DNA of 64,000 nucleotides from contig JBBHKE010003086.1 in the NCBI GenBank assembly GCA_037447655.1, positions 1 to 64,000 of the forward strand. The letters run 5' to 3'. The stretch comes from Zygnema cylindricum (taxonomy: Eukaryota; Streptophyta; Zygnematophyceae; Zygnematales; Zygnemataceae). Positions within the stretch are counted from its first letter, which is position 1. The number at the start of each line of letters is the position of its first letter. This document shows, in pieces, positions 30,748 to 43,066 of this stretch. The notes under the pieces were generated by a model that was not told where the DNA came from, did no database searches, and worked only from the letters and a program-made list of their open reading frames with translations. A program made the translations under genes and the position numbers.

Positions 30748-31899
30748 ATGGAGGTCTCAGAGTTTCAGGTTATAGGCCCACCATCTAGGGTGCCTATATT
30801 CAATGGAGTTGGCTTCATAAACTGGGAAAGTATGATGAGAGGAGCTCTATGTGAGAAACGGTTTTGGGGAATAGTGAGTGGACGGGTGAGGCGTCCATCC
30901 AGTCTTCGGATACCTCCAGGGTTTACAGTAGGCATATTCACTAGAGATACAGATTCATCTTCAACGGAGGAGACAAAGGAAGGAGAGGTGGTGGACAAAG
31001 GAAAACAGAAGGAGACAATCACACCAATAGCAACCGGTTCGGCATTCATGTCACCTATTCCGAGGAACGGGGAGAATGATATTGATACGTGGGACTTCAA
31101 CAACATGGTGGCTAAGCACTTCATCCTCCGCCATCTTACTCAAGGGCTTGCATCTCCCCATTTGCAGGTAGAGAGAGCATCCGATCTTTGGATGGCTCTC
31201 ATAGAGATGTACCGAAGTGGTACGATTGAACAACAACAGTTGGCTGATCAGAAAATTAACGAGTATGTATACAAAGGGGGGAAGATGTTGGATTTTTGCA
31301 ATGAGCTTGCTACACTTTTCATGGAACTAGAAAGTGCTCGAAAAGTATTTAGTGTAAAGGAAAAGGTTAACTGTTTACTGATGAAGTTACCTGAGGAGTT
31401 CGAGAACATAGTAAACCGTGTGCAGGACTTGGCGGACTCAAGGTGGATTTGGAATTCAATGGTAGGGATGATTCTCGTTCGGGAGAATACAATTGAGATC
31501 CGAAGGGGAGGAAATAGTGGGCAAGCTTTGGCAGCCAGGACTGATTGGAGAAACAATGATTCCACAAAACAGGTTGGAAATTATCGAGAGGAGGTGCAAA
31601 AAAATCAGACCGAGGAGTTCGAACAAAGGACTCCTAAGGGACTGTGCCATTTTTGTAAGAAACCCGGACACTATATGGCTGAATGCACTAAGTTAACCGA
31701 GCTGCGGTTAAAGGAGGGGCAGACTGGTGGATCCCCGAGAGGAAAGAAAAAGGCCCTTGTGACACAGGTACATGAGGCGGAATCCGAGGACGAGGACGAT
31801 GAAATCCTATTGGATGAGGAGTTGGAAGCGAAAAACGAGGTTAAAATTCCACGAAAGCAGAAATGTGCTTTCGGTGGCCCTTGTGACACAGGTACATGA
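30748..31899 (+). CDS. gag: Copia-1 gag
   Basis: A 383-codon ORF with the gag of copia elements. The N-terminal FQVIGPPSRVPIFNG...W...M segment and the UBN2/Retrotran_gag-like helical region (about residues 110-250) build the virus-like particle. A zinc knuckle CHFCKKPGHYMAEC (about residues 300-313) binds RNA. The ATG lies 20 nt before the LTR end, so the first seven codons are LTR sequence and the next ones are the primer-binding site. In an intact element gag continues into pol in the same frame, as in Copia-2. Here a 124-bp tandem duplication (31752-31999) shifts the frame and the ORF stops at 31899. Confidence 0.9.
   Translation: MEVSEFQVIGPPSRVPIFNGVGFINWESMMRGALCEKRFWGIVSGRVRRPSSLRIPPGFTVGIFTRDTDSSSTEETKEGEVVDKGKQKETITPIATGSAFMSPIPRNGENDIDTWDFNNMVAKHFILRHLTQGLASPHLQVERASDLWMALIEMYRSGTIEQQQLADQKINEYVYKGGKMLDFCNELATLFMELESARKVFSVKEKVNCLLMKLPEEFENIVNRVQDLADSRWIWNSMVGMILVRENTIEIRRGGNSGQALAARTDWRNNDSTKQVGNYREEVQKNQTEEFEQRTPKGLCHFCKKPGHYMAECTKLTELRLKEGQTGGSPRGKKKALVTQVHEAESEDEDDEILLDEELEAKNEVKIPRKQKCAFGGPCDTGT
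30768..30783 (+). promoter_or_regulatory. Copia-1 primer-binding site (half-tRNA type)
   Basis: GGTTATAGGCCCACCA directly follows the LTR end. It matches the Copia-2/3/4 site GGTTATGGGCCCACC apart from one change. The unchanged form is complementary to the anticodon arm of plant initiator tRNA-Met, as in Drosophila copia. Confidence 0.75.
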
Positions 31900-31999
31900 G
31901 GCGGAATCCGAGGACGAGGACGATGAAATCCTATTGGATGAGGAGTTGGAAGCGAAAAACGAGGTTGAAATTCCACGAAAGCAGAAATGTGCTTTCGGT
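31752..31999 (+). repeat. 124-bp tandem duplication in Copia-1 gag-pol
   Basis: Two copies, 31752-31875 and 31876-31999, differ at one base or so (GTTAAAATT versus GTTGAAATT). 124 is not a multiple of three, so the duplication breaks gag from pol. Confidence 0.93.
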
Positions 32000-34900
32000 G
32001 GATTGAAAGGTGAAGCAGGCTGGATTGTAGATTCGGGTGCATCCATGCACATGTGTAAAGATAAAAACCTGTTCACTAAGATAAGAAAGATTCCCACCGT
32101 AGAGATAGAGTACGGGGATGGGAGGATAGTCACTACTACTCTTGTAGGATCGGTAGATCTAAAAGTGTTAGTAGAAGGAAAGACATCTATAGTTACATTC
32201 TCCGATGTGTTGTTTATTCCGGAGCTAAACAAAAACCTCATCTCTACGTCTGTATTAGATGATAAAGGTTTTGATACAAACACTAGGAAAGGAGTCTTTA
32301 CTGCTAGTTTTGAGAAGGAAGTTTATTTCACTGCTGAAAAAGGTAGCCAAGGGATGTTTAGGCTGATTTTAAGCAATAAAAAGAAGAAACTTTACTATGC
32401 TGGTATTCATGATATAATGTTGTGGCATAAGAGGCTTGGGCATGTGAATCTAGATAAATTAAGAGAGATGAAAAAGATGGGAGTAGTGGAAGGGATTCAG
32501 TTTGGTGAAAGTGAGAATCTAAGTGATTGTAGGGGATGTGCTCAAGGTAAAGCACACAGGTTGCCCTTCCCAAAAACTGCCACCTATAAGGGAGAAAAGA
32601 TTCTAGATTTAGTACACACAGATATTTGGGGGCCGGCCAGAGTGCCATCACCCGGGGGGAAGAGATTTATGATGACTATAACTGATGATTGGTCTCGGTA
32701 TTCCAGAGTGTATTTTTTGAAAAATAAGTCAGAGGCTCAGGAATGTTTTAAACAATATAAAGCATGGAGTGAAAAACTCCATGAAACCTCAATCAAGAGA
32801 GTAAGGAGTGACAATGGTGGCGAGTATACCTCTAACCAGTTTGAGGATTTTTTGAGAGAAGATGGAGTGCAACACCAAAAGACAGTTCCTGAAAATCCTG
32901 AGCAGAATGGTGTAGCTGAAAGATTAAATAGAACACTGAGTGATAGTGCTAGGAGTATGCTGTCCGATAAGAAGATAGGAAAGAAGTTTTGGGCCGAAGC
33001 AATGAACTGTGCAAATTATCTCAAAAATAGAGTTCTTACTTCAGCAGTAAAAGGCCAAACACCTTATGAGAGATGGACAGGCCGAAAACCAGATGTTTCA
33101 CACTTAAAGGTTTTCGGTAGTCAAGTGTTCAGTTTAGACACAGATGGTCAAACTGGAAGTTAGACCCAAAAGGAAAACCAGGATATCTACTAGGATATGA
33201 TGAAGATGTAAAAGGATATAGAGTCTACGATATCAAAAGAGAGGATATTATCCTAGTGAAGCATCTAGTGGTTATGGATGAAGGAAAATCTATAGATCCC
33301 TTTAAGCATACAAAGACAGTCAAAATCAGATTTGAGTCAGAAAATTTGATGATTTTCAGCTTCCTAACTATCCAAGATTTCAAGAAGATGATGATCTTGC
33401 AGGTACGGATCAGATCGAGAAGGACCCAAATGTGGAACCCCTAGTAGTAACTCCAACCAAAGCGGAAGACGTGGTGAAAATCGACTTGGAATCATGGGAT
33501 AGGGGAGAAGTAGAAACTGTTCCGAAGAATCCAAGAGAACCATCTATTCCGGCAACCGAGTTTGAGGGAAGAAGAAGAAGTTGCAAAAGACTGGAAGAGA
33601 GACATGTTAACAATAAGGTAACCAAATTGTCTCACTCCGATGAACCTCAAACTTATAATGAGGCAATGACTTGTCCTGAAAGAAACTGGTGGAAGACAGC
33701 CATTAACGAGGAGATGGCCTCAATTATGGCTGCCAATACATGGGAATTGGTGGATTGTCCTCCTAACAGGAAGCCATTTGGGTGTTAGTGGGTATTTAAG
33801 CTGAAACTCTACCCGGATAACACCATTGAGCGCTACAAGGCTCGGTTAGTGGCGAAGGGATATACCCAGAAAAGAGGGAATTGACTACGAGGAGACTTTT
33901 GCCCCGGTAGTCACGTTTCCTTCGGTTCGGATACTTCTCAGTATGGCGGCAGCAGAAGACATGGAAGTGCATCAGATGGACATCAAGACGGCCTTTCTAC
34001 ATGGAGAGTTGGAAGAGGAAATTTTTATGTGACAGCCCGAAGGATTTGTGGAGCAAGGGGAGGAAAGCAAGGTATGCAGATTGATCAAATCTTTGTATGG
34101 GCTGAAACAGGCGCCCCTGCAATGGAACAAGAAGCTCGATGAGTTTCTTACAGGTTTGGGATATATTCGGATCAGCTCAGATCACTCAATTTATTTGTTT
34201 GAAGAAGAGGAAGGAATTATTTTTATTGCAATTTATGTAGATGATTTGCTTGTTTTAAGTAAATCTATGGATAAAATAAATAAGTTGAAAAATGATTTAA
34301 AAGGAAGATTTGAGATGAATGATATAAAAGAAGCAAGGTGTATTTTGGGAATTCAGGTAAAAAGAGACAGAGATAGAAAGATAATAAGATTAACTCAAAA
34401 GGAGGCCATTGGAAACATGTTAGAAAAATTCCAAATGGACAAGGCTAATAGTTGTACCACTCCTATGGAATTAAAATGGGAAGTGAGGGGAGTGAGGAAG
34501 AGGGAGTTATAATCTTAGATGATGAGGTAGGCGCGGAAGAGAAAATATTCATGCAGACCATCCCTTATAGACAAGTAGTGGGCAGCCTAATATATTTTAT
34601 GAATTGTACCCGTCCGGACATAGCCGCAGTTGTAGGAGTACTAAGTAGGAGTCTGAATGCTCCCACTAAGAAAGATTGGGAGGCAGCTAAAAGAGTCCTT
34701 ATATATCTCATAGGGACTAAGAATCTATGGTTGCATTTGGGTGTTAACAATAGTGACATCACCACTTGGAGTGATGCCAACTATGGGGATGCTCCTATGA
34801 GGAGATGCACATCTGGATATGTATTATATGTGGGTGATGGGGCTTGCTGCTGGAGCAGCAAGCAACAAAAAGTCATTGCTCAGTCCACCATGGAGGCTGA

Positions 34901-35228
34901 GTACATGGCTTCTTGCTCTGCTGTAAAAGAATTAATGTGGGTCAAGTCTTTGCTTGGTGAGCTTGGTCATCTTAAAAGTGGTGTCCAAAAAGTGTTTTGT
35001 GATAATCAGGCTGCCATTACCATTTCTGCCAATCCTAAACATCACTTTAAAGCCAAACACATGGACATTAGGCTTAGCTTTGTTAGGGAGAAAGTAGAAA
35101 ACAAGATAATCAGTTTGGAGTATAAACCAGATAGTGAAATGGTAGCTGATATGATGACCAAACCTGTTCTTTCCCCTAAACTAATTTTCTGCCGGGAGAA
35201 GTGTGGTCTTAAATTAAAGAGTGACTAG
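31900..35228 (+). pseudogene. pol: Copia-1 pol (protease-integrase-RT-RNase H), damaged
   Basis: The domains follow copia order. Protease has WIVDSGASMHMC (about 32020-32055). The GAG-pre-integrase has LWHKRLGHVNLDKL...CRGCAQGKAHRLPFP. The integrase core has DLVHTDIWGP, ITDDWSRYSRVYF and SDNGGEYTS...ENPEQNGVAERLNRTL, intact to 33163. After a frameshift near 33150, RT (33690-34512) shows FIAIYVDDLLVLSKS, and RNase H (34452-35228) shows TTWSDANYGD, SKQQKVIAQSTMEAEYMA and FCDNQAA. Lesions are a TAG at 33786 (Lys codon in the family), a frameshift near 33870, a TGA at 34030 (Arg codon in Copia-2) and a frameshift near 34480. Confidence 0.9.
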
Positions 35229-35241
35229 AAAATAAGGGGAG

Positions 35242-35687
35242 TGTAGAAATAAAAGGTTATTTTAATATTTTATAGGTTTTGCAAAATGCAGAAAAAGCCG
35301 AGGCTGTCTGCCTCTAACTTCTCTCTTCATCTCCCACACTTGTCGTAGTCACTGAAGGTTGAAGAGGGAGCTAGAGCCATGGCGGCCTATGCTGATTAGA
35401 GATAGAGTTACGGGTTGTAGATTTTGGTAGATTTACCAAAATAGAAATTGTCGGACCCTGGATTTGAACGTGGTACCTATCGTCCGTCAACATAGCCGGT
35501 AGCCTTAGCCAGTTAGTGTGGCATCATGGTTGGACATATAGGGTTTCGTAATTATTTAGATGTTAACACGTAGCCTATTTTCATTCAACGGAATATTTAG
35601 ACATAGATACAGTTGTAATGTACGGCCACGGAACATGCGAAACGGATACCGCGCATTTTGTTTTGAAGGCGAAACAAATAGTGCGTG
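35242..35687 (+). repeat. Copia-1 3' LTR, truncated
   Basis: Aligns with the 5' LTR from TGTAGAAATAAAAGG to CAAATAGTGCG and shows the TRIM-free site. It then switches to unrelated sequence at about 35688 (TGTCATGCCG), compatible with an LTR-element boundary. Confidence 0.85.
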
Positions 35688-35872
35688 TCATGCCGCATGT
35701 CGTCGGACATTTTAGTTGTTTATATTTAGGCGTTAAGACAGGCAGCCGCTACACTAATTTGTATTTGGGTATTATTTGGGTTTTGCAGAACCGTACGACG
35801 TGTACCGTACGACCTACATTTTCCGTGATTTCCGGGATGACGATTTGGATCTTACCCGCGGTCCTCCCGTAC

Positions 35873-36163
35873 AAAGTATAATTTCCGCGATTTCCGTCGA
35901 CGGCGGATTTGATTATTTCGCGTCGACCGTACAACTTACGTCGACCGGAATTCCCGCGGCCACAAATTGGACCGTACTTGCGGTCCTGCCGTACCTTATT
36001 TATTTCTCTAAGATTTTTCACCGACAACTTACCGTACTATATACATTTTCCGTGATTCTCGCCGACGACAATTTTGATCATTTCACGTCGACCGTACGAC
36101 TTATATTATCCGGAATTCGCGCGACGACAAAGTGGACCGCATCTGCGGTCCTACCGTACAAGC
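35873..36163 (+). repeat. Imperfect 120-bp direct repeat
   Basis: Two copies, about 35873-35993 and 36042-36163, share TTTCCGTGATT/TTTCCGCGATT, TTTCGCGTCGACCGTAC, CCGGAATTC and TGCGGTCCTGCCGTAC words and are separated by about 50 bp. Confidence 0.7.
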
Positions 36164-37077
36164 TTCCATTCCCTTGAATCCCGACCGACATCGAATTTTA
36201 ATCATTTCGCGTGGAGTAGCATCTCGACCGTCGACACAATTATGCGATTTTTGTAATATCACATCTGGACCGTTGACGCAAGTGACAGACAAATCGACTG
36301 TCAGTTCTGACGAAGCGACGTCATTGGACTATTTTAAGTCGTGATCCATTTGGAGGTTCACGCATTCACATGTAGATAGGAAGGGTTTTAATTTGTAGGT
36401 TATAGATTTTGGAACGTAGAGCATAGGATTTCGTCTTTCTATTGGCTGAATCCAAACTAGACGCAAATATTTCATAGCACGCTGTACTCTGATTGGCTTG
36501 TTTTTGCTAAGCGTAGTTTTGGTTACTTAGTTCATTTCGCATCATTTTCGTCACACAATTTTGAGTGCAAGAATTATTCATTTGATTTATTTTCAGTAGT
36601 GAGGATTCTCTGCAGCCATCTTTTTATTTGTAAAATTGTCCGGGCAGCTTAGAGGCGATTTTCTGCCTTTGCGTGAAGTGTCTAGTTTTCTATTACATTA
36701 TCAATATCTTGTAAAGCCTTACAAATTAATCTATACGGCTTCGGCCAAGACCTACACGGTTTCCCTTCACTTTTCTCGTCCTTTTGAGTGGATTTCAACC
36801 GCGTTCTCACTACACAAACCTCTTTTTCTGGCTGTGGCTGAGCTTTTATTAGTGTGGAAGTTGCATGTTGGGAATATTGATTTGTTTTTTTTATTTCTTG
36901 AGATTGTGTATTTATTTCTATTTGGCTTATGCGCATCTTTTGAGTTTGGCTATCTCAAACTTCATAAGTGTCGTGCATATTGTCATTTTCGGTTTTTATT
37001 TATCTTTCTCGGTTGTTGATTTATTCTATTTAAGTATAAATTCAGATTATCCTTGATAAGATAACTCCTGCAAGGAA

Positions 37078-37085
37078 TATAAATA
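37078..37085 (+). promoter_or_regulatory. TATA box candidate
   Basis: TATAAATA followed by GACCGTGGGGCC. It is the best core-promoter match in the putative Gypsy leader. Confidence 0.4.
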
Positions 37086-39344
37086 GACCGTGGGGCCTGT
37101 TGTTTTGAAGATTTAGTTTCGCGCGTACGTGAAATTTGGTGCGCATGCGACGTTTCGTGCGTAAATATTTACCTGATGTACTGTGGAGGTTTGAAGAGAT
37201 TTGTGGATCGGGGGAGTAAGTGTACGAGTGAAATAAATATGCCGTAAAGAACAAATTGAGTGGTGCTGAATGCGCTAGAAAATGGATGGCGGATCGCGAA
37301 GCGATCCGTTATGAAATGTTTGAAATATCTGAATATGTACGCCGACAGTTCTGAGCGTCATATTTGGATAATTGTACTTTATTTGTGACACGCCGGATTT
37401 ATTGCAAATGACGTGGTTACGGTACGGTTTTATTTGGATGACATGATGTCGTTTCGTCAAGTGGAATTTTGTTTGGATTTTTGTGACCACGCTTCGCGAC
37501 ATCAACGGTTCCGAATAAGAGTTACGGACGGCGGAAAAAGGCCGCCGTTATTTTCAAGTAGTGGTGACGCGAAATCGCGTCAATCACACGAGATTTATTT
37601 TTGGACGTCCCGGATGCTTTGACGAGATTCACGAAGTCCTGCTGATTTATTCGCCATGACTCAGCATAAGATTGTGTGTACCTGTAAATATTTGGAACAA
37701 CATTTATTTGTTTTATTTGCAATAATAAATTAGTGTTGATCATGACGTTTATATTTACGTGGTCAATTAGGGTTTCGACAGTTTAATTTGTGTGTGTAAA
37801 ATATCATATTTGCAGACAAGTGTACGCTTACGATTGCTTGACTTTCAGGTGTACGCTTACGATTAATTTATTCTTAATAGTAGGTTATCATATTTAAATA
37901 GGAGATAATGATAGTTACGTAATTTCCAGTTAGGATTTTTGTCGTAATAGGATATTATGTTTTTAGTGGGAGTTATGTTGGATATCTAGGCAGTTAGTGA
38001 TTCATTGACAGCTCACAAGTGCATATATAGGAATGAGCTTTGTTAGAAATTAATAATCAATGCTGGTTAGTAAAGTGGGGACCGAAGATGTAGTATTTTA
38101 GGGTTGTCGATTAGGTCATGCCCTTTGAATGATATAATGATTATACCTTGATTATACTCTTGTTTATGTGTGATGCATTTGTTTTTATTATTTATGTTAT
38201 TTTATATATGTTTAATATGCATTGTTTATGCATTTGTCCTAGGGTTTATTTATGTTGATTATTCCATGAAACCCTAAATGTTGTTGTATGTTAAATGGAG
38301 GATGCATTTCAAATGATTGTTCGTCGACCTATTTTTGCTTAGCTTTTTGCATGATAGTTTGGGTGGCTTCTGCGGTCTATTTTAGACCAAAGAACAACAG
38401 GGCCTAGTGGTCATCCATCGGCTTAGTATTCCTGAACTTGAAAATTGTGTTGTTTTCTTTTCTCGTTTGTTTGTTTTTCTTTCAATTTCGGTTTTCTTTT
38501 TATTCAAAGAAAAAAAAAAAAAAAAATATCAAAAATATATATTATAGATACATTTCTACAAATATCTATAACTAGCTTTACATTTATAATTACCATTTGC
38601 TTGTTAGTTGACGTCTTATCTTATTGGCCAATTTTCGGCCAACGATATACTACACTAACTTAAGTATTTGGTTTTTGTTTTCCCCATTTTCTTTGTTATA
38701 TGTCTTGAGCATCGTTTGCTCACATTGAGACATACTTCACTAAGGAGTGGAGTTAGTGGAGCGGATCCATTCTTGGGAGCGCTGCAAAACTTCGGTTGTA
38801 GCGAACAACCGTAGTTCACCCTTGGCAATCACCCGATTGCTAAGAGTGTTATGTAAGTATCACGATGCCTTGCGGGTACAGGCGCGTGTTAAGGTAGTCG
38901 GTTGATCGTATAGAGGGATCGTGTTTGGAGTGGATTAGTGTTAATCCACTTGTATTGAGCATTGCATTCGTCCAGCTTTCCTTGCCTGCTATCTGGCCCT
39001 GAGTGGCCTTGGCTGAGTTTGCTTTGCCCGGAGTGGGAGTTCTTTCATAGATCTTGCCGTTGGAGGCATTGGTTAGCATTTTTGTGGATTGTGCCGCTTT
39101 AGATCTGCACTTGGGAGTGCTTGGATAGTAAGTTATTTGCCTTTATAGATCTGGCCCTTCGGCCTTGTCCCCTTGTTTGCAGGGTAGAAGGTTTTGGTAA
39201 TACGGCTTCCTGATAGATCTGGCCATCGAGGCCCTGTTAGGGATTGATTGGCTGATTGGACAAAAGAGTGGTGTGGCCTGGCATTTGAAGCATATCGGAT
39301 AGATCGGTTTTGTTATCTGGTCATCATTTGGTGTTATCATTTTT

Positions 39345-40905
39345 ATGCCCACCAATTGGGATAATCTTGATTATCCTGTCGGAACCACTCGATCGTCGGC
39401 CTCGTTTAGGCCCACGGAATCCGGACCATCAGATTTCTCTAGTCTTTTGGACCATCCTTCCCTAAATATCTCGGGTCAAATTTCCCCTTCGGTTCGATCC
39501 ACTCTCACCTCAGTATCTTCCTTATCATCAGTCTCTTCCACATTTTTCGAAGAGGAATCTGACCGCGATTCCCTTGACGGGTCGGATTCCGATTCATTAT
39601 CTTTTTGGTTTCCGCAAATTTCCAAGCTTGTTTTATCTCCAAGCATTCCATTATTGGAAATGGCTTCCACATCCGAGGGGGGGGGCCGCCTTCATTTCTG
39701 TTTTTCAGGAATGAAGGATACCATGACGTTATCGCATTTTCGAATGCTATTCGATACCGAAATGCGTGATCTTGCATTTCGGTACCAAGATCGGTTCGAC
39801 CTACGGGTCGCTTTCTCTCTCTTAGGTCGTTACCTTCGAGGTTCAGCCCTTACTCTTTATTCTCGCAAGTATGATTCCGTACTTGCGATGACAGAGTTCT
39901 CTCCGTCTTTTGCTGGGAGTCCTGCTATTATAGGACAACCAGAAATTCCATACCAACCGGCTATCCCGGAAGTCCTTGATCTCAATGGCGATGTTATTAC
40001 AGCAGCAGTTGCGGAAATACCGCAACAGTTTGCTATAGCCGCACGTGCTGGAATTCCAGCACGACCAGCGATGACGATCCCTATATTGGATCCGCTCTCT
40101 GTCATGTTTGAAATGTTGCAAGCGGATACCGTATGCAAAACCCTGACCAAGTTCGCGAGTTAATGAACTTCGAACGGAAGTCAGGAGAGACCGCCCCTGC
40201 CATGCGTGCTCGCATGGAAGCTCTTCCAAAAGCATTGCCGGACTTAATGTCGGATGCTGAAGCTGTCCAAAAATTTGTGGACAGTTTCCGAGTCAGTCTA
40301 AGAAATTCATCCAGAGTCACCTCACTCAAACGTATGGCTTGAAGTTCACTTTCGACCAAGCCGCCCAGCATGCCGTGGAATACGAAATGCAAAATTGTTG
40401 GTGGGAAGCCCATGACCGACCTAAAGCGATCCCGAAAGAACCGATTGTTCCACCATGGAACAATCCTCATCCTAACAATCGGCCTCCTAAAGACCCGGCC
40501 ATGGGAACCCTACCTGTTGCTCCCGGAAACCGATTATGTTTCCGATGTGGGAAGACCGGGCATGATGCCCAAATGTGTCCAGACAAAACTGCTACCTGTA
40601 CACATTGCAAGCAAACCGGACATTATGTCCATCGTTGTCATATAAAAAACCCGGCATGCCCCGACTGTGCGACCTTCGGGAGTATTGCGGCAGACAAGAT
40701 CTACCGATCCAAAGGTTCCGGGCCTAAGAATAACAGATTTGACCAAGGAAGTCAACAGAGCTCAGGAACTGGTAAATGTTTTAGCATCATAAGGAAATGG
40801 TACTACAGGGGCCGGACCCGTCACCATAGAAGCGTTGGAGGAAGAAAGAAGAAATTCATGGGAACAGGAAGTGCACCTTATAAGAGAAGCGAGACGGAGG
40901 TCTAG
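39345..40905 (+). pseudogene. gag: Gypsy-like gag 1 with tandem zinc knuckles
   Basis: Three overlapping ORFs in successive frames (39345-40163, 40133-40342, 40339-40905) read as one protein. It has a Ser-rich N-terminus, a capsid-like region (HFCFSGMKDTMTLSHFRMLF...LLGRYLRGSALTLYSRK), then VRELMNFERKSGETAPAMRARMEAL and the major C-terminal knuckles CFRCGKTGHDAQMC and CTHCKQTGHYVHRC, with a third Cys pair CPDC. Such proteins package element RNA. Two frameshifts, near 40130 and 40335, inactivate it. Confidence 0.75.
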
Positions 40906-41898
40906 TGAACTTGTCAGCAGAGAGACAACCTCTAGTCCGGGACCAGGACACACCCCGAAGCACCCATTCAGGAACCTGTTTCTATCTCAAGGCAGCTATT
41001 GGGGATGCCCCCTTCGGAGACCAACCGGGAAACTCCTCTTCAACGAGAAGGGGGGGAAACCATAGGATCTAATGGGAAGGGTTTGGGCGCATATTACAGG
41101 CCTGACCTTGCTGCTTCTTCACGGGGCGCGCCCACCTTGGTCTCAGTAGAGACCTCTTTCAAAGCCGAAGCATTGGTGGAATTGCAACCGGACGAGAGGG
41201 TACACATTTCATTGAGATCGGCCTCCTCTCCTCCATCACCTCCACGTCCTACTCTTTATCATCTCTCTTCTTCTACTTCTCCTCCATCACCACCTGAGGC
41301 CTCCTCTCCTTCACCATCCGTTTCTCTTGCTGCAGCAGTCTAGGGGTGCCTGGCCCGCCTCTGTTACCCTACAAATACGACGTCCTTGCCTACTCACCTC
41401 CTCACCGGCGTCCCGATCTTCCAGCGCAGGAACTCCTCCACCAGAGACCTCCAAAAGGCGGACAAGGAGACAGCCGCGTTTTCCCATAAGGTCTCCGCAG
41501 TTTCCATCTCCATCTCCGTCTCTGTCTTTGCCACCAATCCCTCAGGGACCCCTGTGATCAAATCTCATCTTCACATCCCATTGGTGGAGTCAATCCTCAG
41601 GGAGGGACAAGCCTCTTCTGGGTATAGAGGAGCACACATTCGGATATCTTTTCCCAAACTGATAGTTTCACATTTTCCCAGAAACAAACCAGCTGGAATA
41701 CAAGTTCTCCCAATAGTTATCCAGTAGCGGGACCTTCCTCAACAGGGCCCACCTCTCACCCAACAGCTCATTCTACCAGAGGAGGAGGCGACCACGAGCC
41801 AAGAAGACGCAGATCCAGGGGTCATTTCACCTGTTCGATTTGTCAGTCCCACCCGGCCTTTCTCGCCCCAGTTCACCAACCTCGCCGAGGAAGAGAAA
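40906..41898 (+). other. Pro/Ser-rich decayed coding stretch
   Basis: Overlapping ORFs (40999-41343, 41327-41557, 41386-41727) encode Pro/Ser-rich, low-complexity peptides. This probably corresponds to the linker between the two gag-like blocks. No domain recognised. Confidence 0.4.
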
Positions 41899-43066
41899 AT
41901 GGGTGACATAAGGATTTTTACAGGGGACATTTCGGGGATCGCGTTCTCAGATTTCGAATTGTTGTGAAAATCTTTCACACAATCCGAAGTAAACAAGTAT
42001 AGAGGGGGAGCAATTCCAAAAGACTTCGAAACTACTCTTTTCCCGATGCTGGTCAATTATCTTGCTGGTGGCGCTTTAGCAGATTACAAAGAGCGACAAC
42101 CTCTCCTGATGGCTCCCAGCATCAAAATTTCAGACCCTATCCTTGATGAGGCCAACTTCCAAGCAGAAGCAGACTTGGCTGTAGTAGCAACCGCCCCTGT
42201 CACAGCCGCCTTCACAGATGACATGAAACTGCAAGCACAAGGTCTAGCCTATGTCAACCAGCTTCAGGCAATCCTGGCCGCCAGAATAGCCACCCGGATG
42301 GTGGTAGATCCTACACCCTATACCACTCTTTTGAACACCTGGAGGCTCCTTTACACCGCAAGGAATGAATCAGCTATCAAGGAATTTACTGAATTCCGTT
42401 GTCAGAAGAGTGAAACTCCCCAAACTCATTTCAACAGATTGTCGAGCCTCTGTCAAAAGACAAAAATTTCAACCATTGATCTCTCGGCAATGGCAACCAA
42501 ATACTTCATCGCGGTCCGAAAACTCTTTCGGACCAACGGGGCATACGGCCCTCAATAATTGGATTGCAGGACAGGCCATCTAGAACATCAATCGAACCGC
42601 TAAAGAGATCTCACTGGCTGCAATGAAGTTTTATGACCACTTCGTTCATAGAGAGGCCTAAGAGAAGGTGGTAACCGCCAAAACCAGGGGGAACTTTGCA
42701 GGATTTGTCAGAGAAATGCCTCGTGACAATGAGGAGTCGGCAAAACTCCTAGCTTTGCGGAAGCTTAAGGGGAAACAGGTGGTGGATAGCGGATTCGAAC
42801 CCGCCATGGGGGCCGATGACCGCGTCTTCCTGTACAACTGCTTGAACTGTCAACAAACCCGTCATAGATGGAAACGCTGCCCCCGGAAGCTCAAACCAGA
42901 ATTAGCTCTCAAGCTAAAGGAATGGGAAAAGGAGAGCGCTGAAAGGACCAAGAAGCAGCAAGAAAGGAAACAAGGAGGGGGATCGGAAGATAAAACCTCG
43001 GTGAACAAAGACAATTACCGTCTGACTCTCAGTCCGAGAATGCAAAAATGTCCCAAGCCTAGTTGA
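41899..43066 (+). pseudogene. Gypsy-like gag 2
   Basis: Reads MGDIRIFTGDISGIAFSDFE from 41899, then a stop (TGA near 41964), then the same frame or near it to 42558 with a gag-capsid look (ETTLFPMLVNYLAGGALADYKERQPLL...EFTEFRCQKSETPQTHFNRLSSLCQ). 42668-43066 follows with YNCLNCQQTRHRWKRCP, a degenerate CCHC knuckle, and a Lys/Glu-rich coil. It is a second capsid-plus-knuckle module distinct from gag 1. Confidence 0.6.

Larger units (their letters stand above)
29223..30767 (+). repeat. Copia-1 5' LTR
   Basis: Starts TGTAGAAA and ends ...GAGTTTCA just before the primer-binding site. It contains the shared CACTTGTCGTAGTCACT block, GAGCCATGGCTGCC, an antisense tRNA-like block, a perfect GCCACGTGGC palindrome (30294-30303) and the gag ATG (30748). 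Confidence 0.85.
29223..35687 (+). mobile_element. Copia-1, Ty1/copia retrotransposon (3' LTR truncated, carries a TRIM)
   Basis: The 5' LTR (29223-30767) and partial 3' LTR (35242-35687) both start TGTAGAAATAAAAGG. Between them lie gag, protease, integrase, RT and RNase H in copia order. A polypurine tract AAAATAAGGGGAG (35229-35241) abuts the 3' LTR. The 5' LTR contains a 512-bp TRIM; without it and its 5-bp TSD the LTR is about 1028 bp, like the other Copia LTRs here. LTR homology stops near 35687, where the Gypsy-like sequence apparently begins. The coding region is damaged, so the element is dead. Confidence 0.9.
35688..39344 (+). other. Putative LTR/leader of the Gypsy-like element
   Basis: A 3.7-kb non-coding stretch between the broken Copia-1 LTR and the first gypsy gag. 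It starts TGTCATG, contains a good TATA box (TATAAATA, 37078-37085) and is GTAC/CGTCGACCG-rich at 35770-36180. An A17 run lies at about 38511. I could not find the matching 3' LTR in this window or a convincing primer-binding site, so the LTR assignment is an inference from position. Confidence 0.4.
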
